Assembly (NCBI GenBank): GCA_024641285.1
Contig: JAHEDH010000009.1
Location: forward strand, 1 to 44,417
Reading direction: 5' to 3'
Length of the DNA: 44,417 bases
From: a bacterium
GTDB lineage: Bacteria > Actinomycetota > Acidimicrobiia > Spongiisociales > ZC4RG35
Position 1 is the stretch's first letter. Each line of letters begins with the position of its first letter. The translations under genes and the position numbers were made by a program. This document shows positions 8,618-16,922 of this stretch, in pieces. The notes under the pieces were generated by a model. The model had not been told where the DNA came from and ran no database searches. It saw nothing but the letters and a program-made list of their open reading frames with translations.

Positions 8618-9498
8618 GTGAAATCCCCGACGAACTGGATCTCGGGATGGAGCTCGACACCCGCCCGCTCCCGCACGATGTCGCGAATCAACTGCACGAG
8701 CCGATACACGTCGCCCGCACTGGCATCGGGTGAGGCCACGAAGAAGTTGGCGTGCTTGTCCGAGACTCGGGCACCGCCGACCGACAGCCCCTTCAGGCCC
8801 AGCGAGTCGATGATCCGCCCGGCCGAGTCTTCAGGCGGGTTGCGGAACACGCTCCCGGCGTTGTAGACGGCCGGTGGTTGATGCTCCTTGCGCCACCGCA
8901 CGATCGAGGCGATGAGCTCACGGCCGACGGCGACGTCGCCGGGCTCGGTCCGAAAGCGCGCCCCGATCACGACCTGATCGGACCTGATGTTGCTGTGTCG
9001 ATAAGACAGATCCAATTCGCCCGGTCCCGCTGAGGAGACCCCACCGTCGACGAGGTCGGCGGACTCGAGCCAATCTCTGGTTTCGCTGCCGTGACCGCCG
9101 GCATTCTGACGGACGGCGCCTCCCACCGATCCCGGGATGCCCACGAAGAACTCGAGCCCGGAGCGGCCCGCCTCCACCGACTGGCGCGCCACCGACGGCA
9201 GCCACGCCGCTCCCCCGGCGACCGCGACACCGTCCTCGATGTCGATACGTTCGAACTCACCGGTCAACCGGATCACCAGTCCGTCGAACCCGGAGTCGGC
9301 GATCACCAGGTTGCTACCCCTCCCGAGCACCAGGACCGGCTCGTGAGCTCTCGCCTCGATGACCTGCTGCAATTGGACACGGTCCGGCGGCTCCGCCAGG
9401 TATCTGGCCGGCCCTCCGAACCGATAAGTCGTCAGCGATGCCAGATCGGCGTCGGCCACGACCACTCCGAGCGCCGCCAGGCGATCGAGGCCGCTCAT
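8614..9498 (-). CDS. murB: UDP-N-acetylenolpyruvoylglucosamine reductase
   Basis: 294 residues. MurB reduces UDP-GlcNAc-enolpyruvate to UDP-MurNAc with NADPH and FAD. Visible FAD-site stretches are GRGSNLVIADSGF (59-71) and GIPGSVGGAVRQNAGGHG (120-137). The catalytic Ser is Ser216 in NAGSVFRNP, and the late Glu is Glu286 in LHPEIQF. The YNAGSVFRNP form fits type I/II MurB variation. ATG 9498 overlaps murC as ATGA, and the 3' end overlaps ftsQ as GTGA. Confidence 0.96.
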   Translation of the reverse strand: MSGLDRLAALGVVVADADLASLTTYRFGGPARYLAEPPDRVQLQQVIEARAHEPVLVLGRGSNLVIADSGFDGLVIRLTGEFERIDIEDGVAVAGGAAWLPSVARQSVEAGRSGLEFFVGIPGSVGGAVRQNAGGHGSETRDWLESADLVDGGVSSAGPGELDLSYRHSNIRSDQVVIGARFRTEPGDVAVGRELIASIVRWRKEHQPPAVYNAGSVFRNPPEDSAGRIIDSLGLKGLSVGGARVSDKHANFFVASPDASAGDVYRLVQLIRDIVRERAGVELHPEIQFVGDFT

Positions 9499-10880
9499 GA
9501 CGACGGCAACAGGCTTCCGAGCTCGGCGGCGAGCAGCGTGATGTCCCCCGCTCCCATGGTGATCACGTCGTCACCCGGCTCCACCAGCCTGGCGACCACC
9601 GCGGCGAGATCGGCCCGGTGGGGCACGTACTCGACGCGTGGAGCGCCGGAGCGGACAGCCGCATCGGCGACCATCGACCCCGCAACGCCCGGGATCGGCG
9701 CCTCACGGGCCCCGTAGACGTCCGACACGATCACCAGGTCCGCCTGCGCGAGCGCGGCACCGAACTCACGATGGAGTCGCTCGGTTCGCGAATACAGGTG
9801 CGGTTGAAACACGGCCACCAGCCGTTTCGCCCCTCGTGCCCTGGCGGCTCGGAGCGTCGCCGCCACCTCCGTCGGATGATGTGCATAATCGTCGATGATG
9901 GTCACACCGGCGATCTCTCCCCGGTGCTCGAACCTCCGCCTGACGCCTTGGAACGTCTCCAGGCCCCGGGCGAGAGCCTCGACGTCCTCGCCCATGGTCG
10001 CCAACAGCGCGAGCACGCCCGCAGCGTTGCGCGCCATGTGGACGCCCGGCTTGGACACCTCGATCTCGACGGGCACCGATGGGCCGGGGCCGGTGAGCGA
10101 AAAGCGGACGCTGTTCGGCCCGGTCACCGGCTCCGACATCCGCCAGTCGGCGCCGGGCGAGGTTCCGTAGGTGTCGACACCGGTGCGCCCGGCGATCCGG
10201 GCGGCACCCGGATCGTCGAGACAGGCGACGACCGGCCCTTCCACGGCTCTCACCACCCTCGTGAACGCCTCTTCCATCGCGGCCGCGGTCTTGAAGTGGT
10301 CCAGGTGCTCGGGTTCCACGTTCGTCAGCACCAACCCGGTGCAGTGCACCTCCTCGAAGGTGCCGAACGCCTCGTCGATCTCGAGGACGAGAAGATCGTC
10401 GGCTCCGGCGTGTGCATTGGTGCGCAACTCGACGATCTCTCCACCGACCACGAACGACGGGTCACGGCCCGCCGCCCGGAGGGCGAGGATCATCATCGAG
10501 GTCGAAGAGGTCTTGCCATGCGTGCCGGTCACGCCGATCGTCGGGATCTCCCGCGTGATCGCCTCGAGCAGCCTGGGCCGCCGCCACACGGGGATGCCGA
10601 GGCGTCGGGCCGCCGCGAGCTCGGCGTCGGCCTCGGGCACGGCGGAGGAGGCGACCACCAGATCGACATCACCCATCGATTCGGGCCGGTGCCCCGCCCA
10701 GGTGTCGATCCCGAGCTCCGAGAGCCGCGTCAGCGCCTCTGAGGCGCTCAGATCCGAACCGCTCACGAGCCGGCCCCGACCGGCGAGCAGCTTGGCGAGC
10801 GCGCTCATCCCGGCGCCACCGACGCCGACGAGGTGGATGCTTCCCACCGCGTCGAATGCGATGTCAGCCGTTGTCGACAT
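9495..10880 (-). CDS. murC: UDP-N-acetylmuramate--L-alanine ligase
   Basis: 461 residues, normal for MurC, which adds L-Ala to UDP-MurNAc using ATP. The N-terminal Rossmann motif is HLVGVGGAGMSALA (about 16-29), and the Mur-ligase P-loop GTGTHGKTSST is at about 116-126. DDYAHHPTEV, a MurC hallmark, occurs in the C-terminal half. ATG 10880 lies inside the last codons of murG (17-nt overlap), so murG and murC are probably coupled. Confidence 0.97.
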   Translation of the reverse strand: MSTTADIAFDAVGSIHLVGVGGAGMSALAKLLAGRGRLVSGSDLSASEALTRLSELGIDTWAGHRPESMGDVDLVVASSAVPEADAELAAARRLGIPVWRRPRLLEAITREIPTIGVTGTHGKTSSTSMMILALRAAGRDPSFVVGGEIVELRTNAHAGADDLLVLEIDEAFGTFEEVHCTGLVLTNVEPEHLDHFKTAAAMEEAFTRVVRAVEGPVVACLDDPGAARIAGRTGVDTYGTSPGADWRMSEPVTGPNSVRFSLTGPGPSVPVEIEVSKPGVHMARNAAGVLALLATMGEDVEALARGLETFQGVRRRFEHRGEIAGVTIIDDYAHHPTEVAATLRAARARGAKRLVAVFQPHLYSRTERLHREFGAALAQADLVIVSDVYGAREAPIPGVAGSMVADAAVRSGAPRVEYVPHRADLAAVVARLVEPGDDVITMGAGDITLLAAELGSLLPSS

Positions 10881-11931
10881 GGAGTTCCTTCAACACCGCA
10901 CCGATGTTGGCAGCTGCACGGGGTTTCGCGAGTGACCTGGCGGATGCCGCCATCGCCACGAGCGCCTCGTCGTCGGTCACGAGCCGTGACGCCAGGGCTC
11001 CGAGCCGGGCGATTTCGCCTTCGGACACCACGACAGCAGCTCCGGCGGCCTCCAAGGCGGAGGCGTTGGCGATCTGGTGTCCACCCGATCCGAACGTCCC
11101 CGGCACCAGAATCGACGGAGTGGCCGTTGCCGTCAGCTCTGCCACCGCCCCGCCTGCCCTGGCGATCACGAGATCGCAGGCGGCGTAGAAGCGCTCCATC
11201 CGGTCCTCGAAGGCGACGACCGTCCACCCCGGGACTGCCCGTGTGGCGATCTCGGTGTTCCTCGCTCCCACCAGGTGGAGGATCTGGATCCCCGCTGCGA
11301 GCCAGTGATCGAGGTTCGCCTCGACGGCGTCGTTGAGCACACCGGCCCCGAGCGAGCCGCCGAAGACCCCGAGGACCGGGCGATCCGATGCCAGCCCGTA
11401 TGCGGATCTCGCCTCTCGGGCAGTCACCGGCGAGAGGACCGAGGCCCTCACGGGGTTACCCATCCACTCGGCCGACTTCATGCCCTCGGTCTCTGGGAAC
11501 GACCCGAAGGATCGGGCGGCAATGCGGCTCATGAGACGGTTGGCCAGCCCGGCATGGGCGTTCTGCTCACTCACACAGAACGGGATCCCGAGCCGCCTGG
11601 ACGCCAAGCCGGTGGGCACCGTCACATATCCTCCGAGCCCCAGGACCGCCCCGACCCGGCGCTCGGCGAACTCGGCTGTGATGCGGTCGACTGCGCGTTT
11701 CACGACGATCGGGATCCTCAGGTTCGCCACCGTCAGACTGCGCTGCAGCCCCAGCAGCTCGACGGACAGAAAGGAAAACCCGGCCTCGGGGTAGACAGTG
11801 GCCTCGAGCCGCGTCCCGCCGACGAACACGACGTCCTCACGCGGCGTGCCCGAGGCAACCAGCGCCTCCCCGACCGCGAGACCGGGGAACACGTGACCGC
11901 CGGTCCCGGCCGCGGCGATCGCGAACGTCAT
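10864..11931 (-). CDS. murG: MurG glycosyltransferase (lipid II synthase)
   Basis: 355 residues of the GT28 family. MurG transfers GlcNAc from UDP-GlcNAc to lipid I on the inner membrane face. The N-terminal GTGGHVFPGLAVGEAL loop (residues 9-24) is the lipid-I side. The C-terminal half has FGGSLGAGVLND and a nucleotide-sugar site ending in FGSGGHQIANA. The frame is open to 12390, but that is a shadow of ftsW; ATG 11931 overlaps the ftsW stop as ATGA, gives a normal length and starts at the conserved strand. Confidence 0.96.
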   Translation of the reverse strand: MTFAIAAAGTGGHVFPGLAVGEALVASGTPREDVVFVGGTRLEATVYPEAGFSFLSVELLGLQRSLTVANLRIPIVVKRAVDRITAEFAERRVGAVLGLGGYVTVPTGLASRRLGIPFCVSEQNAHAGLANRLMSRIAARSFGSFPETEGMKSAEWMGNPVRASVLSPVTAREARSAYGLASDRPVLGVFGGSLGAGVLNDAVEANLDHWLAAGIQILHLVGARNTEIATRAVPGWTVVAFEDRMERFYAACDLVIARAGGAVAELTATATPSILVPGTFGSGGHQIANASALEAAGAAVVVSEGEIARLGALASRLVTDDEALVAMAASARSLAKPRAAANIGAVLKELHVDNG

Positions 11932-13109
11932 GACCTCTTCCGGGGCCTCGAGCCGCCGCTGTATGCGATGTTGGCCAGCACCCCGATCGCCCCCATCGAC
12001 ACGGCCACTGCAGTGCTCCCGTAGGAGACGAATGGCAACGTGATGCCGGTGATCGGAAGCACTCCGAGGACCCCGCCGATGTTCACGATCGCCTGGAAGG
12101 TGAGCCACACCGTGATCCCGGCGGCGACCATCCGACCGAACGGATCGACGGCACGTGACGCGATCGCCCATCCGGCGGCGGCGAGCAACACGAACAGCAG
12201 CATCACGACGAGCCCGCCGACGAAGCCCGTCTCCTCGCCGATGATGGCGTAGATGAAGTCGGTGTGGGCGTTCGGCAGGTAGAACCACCTGGCACGGCTG
12301 GCGCCGAGCCCCACACCGGTCATGCCACCCGACCCGAGGGCGTAATAGCTCTGGACGAGCTGCCACCCGGTCCCCTGAACGTCGGCCCACGGGTCACGGA
12401 ACCCGATGATGCGATCGAGCCGGTAGTCCGACGAGAACGCAAGCACCGTTGCGACGACCGTTCCCGCGAACCCGGTGTACAGCACGAAACGCACAGGCGT
12501 CGCCGAGGTGAGGACCACGGCGAGCGCCGCCGCGGCGATGACGATCGTCGTTCCGAGGTCGGGCTGCATCATCACCAACAGCCCCGTGATCCCCATGACG
12601 GCCATCACGGGCGCAGCGAAATGCCCGAACTCGCCGAGCAGCTTGCGCTTCTTGTCGAGCACCGCCGCGAGCACCACGATCACCGAGAACTTGGCGATCT
12701 CCGATGCCTGGATCGTGATCGGGCCGACGGCGATCCATCGCTGGGCACCGTTGGCCCCGGTCCCGACCAACAGCGTCGCGAGCAGGAGTCCGGTCGTCCC
12801 GACGAAGATCGGGACCGCCAGCCGCTTGTATGCCGTGTAGGGCACACGTGATGCCACGGCCATCGCCACCACGCCGAGGCCGATGCCGATGAGCTGCCGC
12901 TTGAAGAAGTAGAAGCTGTCCGACTGCTGGTCGATGGCGACGGCGGAGGACGCCGAGATCGTGGCGGTGACCCCGATCACGAGGAGTGCGGCGACCACGG
13001 CGAAGAGCGTCGTGGCGGCGCGGGCATTGGCGACGGACTGCTCGGATCGCTTTCGCTCCGCCGCCCTGCGGGCCGTGATCGAGGTGACTTTGGCGGTTCG
13101 GGTACTCAT
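11928..13109 (-). CDS. ftsW: FtsW, SEDS-family peptidoglycan polymerase
   Basis: 393 residues with about ten hydrophobic segments after a basic N-terminal tail of about 30 residues. SEDS-type landmarks include FYFFKRQLIGIGLGV, GAQRWIAVGPITIQASEIAKF, MQPDLGTT, PNAHTDFIYAIIGEETGFVG and the end GITLPFVSYGSTA. FtsW polymerises glycan strands with its partner PBP, here FtsI. ATG 13109 overlaps murD as ATGA. RodA is the alternative family member, but the dcw location favours FtsW. Confidence 0.96.
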   Translation of the reverse strand: MSTRTAKVTSITARRAAERKRSEQSVANARAATTLFAVVAALLVIGVTATISASSAVAIDQQSDSFYFFKRQLIGIGLGVVAMAVASRVPYTAYKRLAVPIFVGTTGLLLATLLVGTGANGAQRWIAVGPITIQASEIAKFSVIVVLAAVLDKKRKLLGEFGHFAAPVMAVMGITGLLVMMQPDLGTTIVIAAAALAVVLTSATPVRFVLYTGFAGTVVATVLAFSSDYRLDRIIGFRDPWADVQGTGWQLVQSYYALGSGGMTGVGLGASRARWFYLPNAHTDFIYAIIGEETGFVGGLVVMLLFVLLAAAGWAIASRAVDPFGRMVAAGITVWLTFQAIVNIGGVLGVLPITGITLPFVSYGSTAVAVSMGAIGVLANIAYSGGSRPRKRS

Positions 13110-14407
13110 GCGGTCGACCTCTCTGCGATCTCGTTGACGGCCGAAGCGAACGCCTCGCCGCGGTGGATGTAGGAATCGAACATGTCCCAGCTGGCTCCCC
13201 CCGGCGACAGGAGCACGACGTCACCGGCTGCCGCCAGCGTCGACGCCATCTCGACGGCCTCCGACATCGATGCCACCTCGTGGCAGATCTCCGGAGCGGC
13301 CGCGCGGAGCAACGGGGCGGACTCGCCCATTGCGATCACCGCCTTGACGTTCGGCTGGCGAGCGAGGCTGGCGATGTCGAGACCTTTCGACTGGCCCCCG
13401 GCGATCAGGACGACCGACTCGTAGGCCGAGATGGCCGCGAGCGCCGCGTGGGGGTTCGTTGCCTTCGAGTCGTCGACATACCCGACTCCGCCGATCGTGG
13501 CGATCAGGCGCTGGCGGTGCGCGCTCGGCGTGAACGAGCGGGCCCGTTCGAGGACCGGCCCGAGCCGTGCACCCGCCTCGATTGCCGCCGCAGAAGCGAG
13601 CAGGATGTTCTGGACGAAGGGGCCGGGCTGCACCGCGAGCTCGTCCCGGAGGATGCGCTCGCCGGCGATCGAGATCGAATCGGCGTCCCCGCCGAAGCCG
13701 TGCTCGGCCATCGTGAACTGGTCGACACCGACCGATCTGGCCCTACCCGAAGATGCCACTGCGGTCGCCCCGCGATCGTTCGACGAGAACACCACCACGT
13801 CGTCGGAGCCCTGCCTGGCGACGATCATCTCCTTCGCCCGGCGGTACGCCTCGGCGCTGCCGTGCCAATCGAGATGATCGGCCTCGACGTTGGTGACGAC
13901 CGCCACATCCGGTCGGAATGTCCGTGACAGCTGGAGCTGAGCGCTCGAGACCTCGATGACGGCGACGGTGGGCGGAGCCAAGACGGCGTCGGAGACGGCG
14001 AGGCCGATGTTGCCCATCGCCGAGGCATCGATGTCCGATGCCGTGAGCATCTCGGCGGTGAGCGCAGTCACGGTGGTCTTGCCGTTCGTTCCCGTCACTG
14101 CGACCGTCCGCTCGACGTCGAGCTGCTGCCATGCCCATTCGAACTCGGCCACGACCGCCACCCCGGCCTCGTAGGCGTCTGTGATCGGAGCAGACCGCTC
14201 CGGGAAACCGGGGCTGGCGATGACCAGATCGACGCCCGTGAGGTGTTCGGGATCCCAGCTGCCGACGAATGCCGCCAGGCCACGCGAGATGATCTCGGAC
14301 GCCCGCTCCGGCTTGGCGTCGTAGACCACGACCGAGTGGCCTTGGCTGCTCGCCAGCCGTGCGGCGGCGAATCCGGAGACGGCGGCACCCAGCACGAGGA
14401 CCCTCAA
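13106..14407 (-). CDS. murD: UDP-MurNAc-L-alanine--D-glutamate ligase
   Basis: 433 residues. MurD adds D-Glu to UDP-MurNAc-L-Ala. The Rossmann start is RVLVLGAAVSGFAAARL, and the P-loop VTGTNGKTT is at 104-112; later come VEADHLDWHGS and YVDDSKATNPHAA, typical of MurD. The start is TTG 14407, which overlaps the mraY stop as TTGA; no ATG or GTG lies as close to the conserved strand. A TTG start in an overlap suggests expression tied to mraY translation. Confidence 0.95.
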   Translation of the reverse strand: MRVLVLGAAVSGFAAARLASSQGHSVVVYDAKPERASEIISRGLAAFVGSWDPEHLTGVDLVIASPGFPERSAPITDAYEAGVAVVAEFEWAWQQLDVERTVAVTGTNGKTTVTALTAEMLTASDIDASAMGNIGLAVSDAVLAPPTVAVIEVSSAQLQLSRTFRPDVAVVTNVEADHLDWHGSAEAYRRAKEMIVARQGSDDVVVFSSNDRGATAVASSGRARSVGVDQFTMAEHGFGGDADSISIAGERILRDELAVQPGPFVQNILLASAAAIEAGARLGPVLERARSFTPSAHRQRLIATIGGVGYVDDSKATNPHAALAAISAYESVVLIAGGQSKGLDIASLARQPNVKAVIAMGESAPLLRAAAPEICHEVASMSEAVEMASTLAAAGDVVLLSPGGASWDMFDSYIHRGEAFASAVNEIAERSTA

Positions 14408-15459
14408 TTGAGGATCCCCCCTGCCGCCAGATAGTCGGCGTAGAAGAAGCCGAGTCCGAGCGCGACCCCGATTCCGGCCAGGATCCAGAATCTGATGACG
14501 ACCGTCGTCTCCGGCCAGCCGAGCAACTCGAAATGGTGATGGAACGGAGCCATGCGGAACACCCGCTTTCTGGTGTAGCGGAACACACCGACCTGGATGA
14601 TCACCGACAGCGTCTCGGCGACGTACAGCGCCGCCACCACCGCCAACAACAGGGTCGTATTCGAGAGGAGCGCCACCGCCGCCAGTAGGCCGCCGATCGC
14701 ATTAGAGCCGACATCGCCCATGAAGATCCTCGAAGGTGGAGCGTTCCACCACAAGAACCCGGAGAGCGCGCCGAGCATCGCCGCGGAGATGATCGCCAAC
14801 TCGCGCGGGCTGGTGGCGGCGACATAGATCTCGGGATTGCGCGACTGCCAGAAGGCGATGATCGTGTAGGCACCGAACATGAGCGCCCCGGACCCGGCCG
14901 CGAGACCGTCCATCCCGTCGGCGAGGTTGGCTCCGTTGGCGGCGCCCGTGAGCAGGAAGAGGACCAGCACCACGAAGAAGATGCCGAGGTCGAAGTTCAT
15001 CGGCCGGGTGAACGAGAGGTCGGTCGAGACACCGAGACTCTCCGCTCCGATCGCAAAGACCCCGGCGACGAACAACTGACCGGTGTACTTCCAGCGCGCC
15101 TTGAGCCCGAGCGAGCGTTTGCGGCTGTACTTGACGAAGTCGTCGAGGAAGCCGATCGACGCCATCCCGACGAGCGCGAACATCGCGAGCAGTCCGCCGC
15201 CCGTGAAATCCTCGACCTGGAACGTGAGCCCGGCGGAGGCGGTCCAGAGCCGGACGTGTGCCAGGAAGTACCCCATGACCACGGACCCGACGATCACGAC
15301 GCCTCCCATCGTCGGTGTCCCGTGCTTGTGGGCGTGACCCTCGACCTCCTCCTGGATGAATTGGCCGATGTTGCGTCTGACGAGCGCGTTGATGGCGGTC
15401 GGAGTGACCAGGATCGAGAGCAACAGGGCGACCGATCCGGCGACGAGCAGCGCGATCAT
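14404..15459 (-). CDS. mraY: Phospho-MurNAc-pentapeptide transferase (lipid I synthase)
   Basis: 351 residues, polytopic membrane enzyme that moves phospho-MurNAc-pentapeptide to undecaprenyl phosphate. Visible signatures are HKHGTPTMGG, GANLADGMDGLA, FMGDVGSNAIGG and PFHHHFELLGWPE, all standard MraY active-site loops. ATG 15459 overlaps the murE stop as ATGA, so no murF lies between murE and mraY, unlike the usual order. The 3' end overlaps murD (TTGA). Confidence 0.97.
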   Translation of the reverse strand: MIALLVAGSVALLLSILVTPTAINALVRRNIGQFIQEEVEGHAHKHGTPTMGGVVIVGSVVMGYFLAHVRLWTASAGLTFQVEDFTGGGLLAMFALVGMASIGFLDDFVKYSRKRSLGLKARWKYTGQLFVAGVFAIGAESLGVSTDLSFTRPMNFDLGIFFVVLVLFLLTGAANGANLADGMDGLAAGSGALMFGAYTIIAFWQSRNPEIYVAATSPRELAIISAAMLGALSGFLWWNAPPSRIFMGDVGSNAIGGLLAAVALLSNTTLLLAVVAALYVAETLSVIIQVGVFRYTRKRVFRMAPFHHHFELLGWPETTVVIRFWILAGIGVALGLGFFYADYLAAGGILN

Positions 15460-16922
15460 CTGGCTTCACCCCGGCGGCCGGCGAGGGCAGTGCGGCTGAC
15501 GAGCCGATCGTCGAACGGGAGCACCCGGTCACCGATCTCTTGGCTCCGTTCGTGCCCCTTGCCCAGGACGAGGATGACGTCGCCATCCGTGGCGCGACCC
15601 ACGGCCGTCTCGATCGCCGTTCGCCGGTCGGTGATCGCCATGGCAGACGTCGACGACACTCCGGCCATGATCTGAGAGATGATGGTGTCGGGGTCCTCGT
15701 TGCGGGGATTGTCGGACGTGACGATGAGGACGTCCGCTGCAGATCCGGCCTCTCCCATGAGCGGGCGCTTGGCACGGTCGCGGTCCCCTCCCGCACCGAT
15801 CACGGCGATCACGGTGCCATCGGACAGGTTGCGCACCGACCCGATCGCCGCGGCGATGCCATCGGGTGTGTGGGCATAGTCGACGATCACGGTGATCGGG
15901 TCGTCGCCGGAGACCAACTCGAACCGACCGGGCGCAGGGGATGCCTGCGACATGCCTTCGAGGATCTCGTCGGTGGACAGACCCAATTCGAGCGCGCAAC
16001 CGGCTGCGACGAGAGCGTTCTCGGCATTGAAGTCGCCGAGCAACGGCACGAGCACCGTCCGGCGATCCGCATCGGGGAATGTGATCATCAACTCGGTCCC
16101 TGAAAGGGAACGGGCGACGATTTCGGCCGTGAGATCAGCATCGGCACCCATGCTGACAGTTCGCACCCTGATCGTCGTGTCATTCGTGAGCCTGCGGCCC
16201 CAATCGTCGTCGACGCAGATGACGCCGACATCGGAGAATCTCGGATGGAACAGCATCCGCTTGGCGGCGTAGTAGTCCTCCATGTCGGTGTGGAAGTCGA
16301 GGTGGTCCTGGCTGAGGTTCGTGAAGCCGACCACGGCGAAGCGGGTCTCGTCGACCCGGCCGAGCCGGAGCGCGTGCGAAGACACCTCGGTGACCACCAC
16401 CTGGGCGCCGCGGTTGGCCATCTCTCGGAGGAGCCGCTGGAAGTCGGTCGACTCCGGGGTCGTTCGCAGTGTCGGAATCTGCTCGTCTCCGATCCTGGTC
16501 GTGATCGTCCCGATGAGCCCGGTCACTCTCCCGACCGATCGCAGCATCGACTCGAGAATGAACGACACCGAGGTCTTCCCGTTCGTGCCGGTGATGCCGA
16601 CCACCGCCAGTGACCTGCTCGGATCGTGATGCACCGCGGCAGCCAGTTTCGCCATCGACGCCCGGGCGTTCTCGACGATGATGTGCGGAATCGATGGATC
16701 GGTCGGCTCCTCGCAGACGACCGCCGACGCCCCCATCGAGATGGCCTGAGGAATGAAAGCGTGGCCGTCGGTGACCATTCCACGCACGGCGACGAACAGC
16801 GATCCCGCCCCGACCTGTCTGGAATCGTGCGTCACGTCGACGATCATCGGATCGCCCGTCCCCGAGATGCGCCCGCCGACGAGTTCGGCGAGTTTGCTCA
16901 GCCGCTCACCCTGCGTCGACAT
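15456..16922 (-). CDS. murE: UDP-MurNAc-tripeptide synthetase, meso-diaminopimelate type
   Basis: 488 residues. MurE adds the third residue of the stem peptide. The P-loop ITGTNGKTS is at 110-118. The DNPR motif at 404-407 (TSDNPRNEDP) marks meso-diaminopimelate specificity in the family, which predicts a DAP-type wall. SHALRLGRV and NLSQDHLDFH are further MurE stretches. ATG 16922 sits 17 nt inside ftsI; the 3' end overlaps mraY as ATGA. L-lysine enzymes have a different motif here, so the DAP call is fairly firm. Confidence 0.96.
   Translation of the reverse strand: MSTQGERLSKLAELVGGRISGTGDPMIVDVTHDSRQVGAGSLFVAVRGMVTDGHAFIPQAISMGASAVVCEEPTDPSIPHIIVENARASMAKLAAAVHHDPSRSLAVVGITGTNGKTSVSFILESMLRSVGRVTGLIGTITTRIGDEQIPTLRTTPESTDFQRLLREMANRGAQVVVTEVSSHALRLGRVDETRFAVVGFTNLSQDHLDFHTDMEDYYAAKRMLFHPRFSDVGVICVDDDWGRRLTNDTTIRVRTVSMGADADLTAEIVARSLSGTELMITFPDADRRTVLVPLLGDFNAENALVAAGCALELGLSTDEILEGMSQASPAPGRFELVSGDDPITVIVDYAHTPDGIAAAIGSVRNLSDGTVIAVIGAGGDRDRAKRPLMGEAGSAADVLIVTSDNPRNEDPDTIISQIMAGVSSTSAMAITDRRTAIETAVGRATDGDVILVLGKGHERSQEIGDRVLPFDDRLVSRTALAGRRGEAR

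Noticed and set aside
9618-10742. 374-codon plus-strand frame across murC
   Set aside because: GC-driven antisense frame, His/Arg/Gly-rich, no motif, entirely inside murC.
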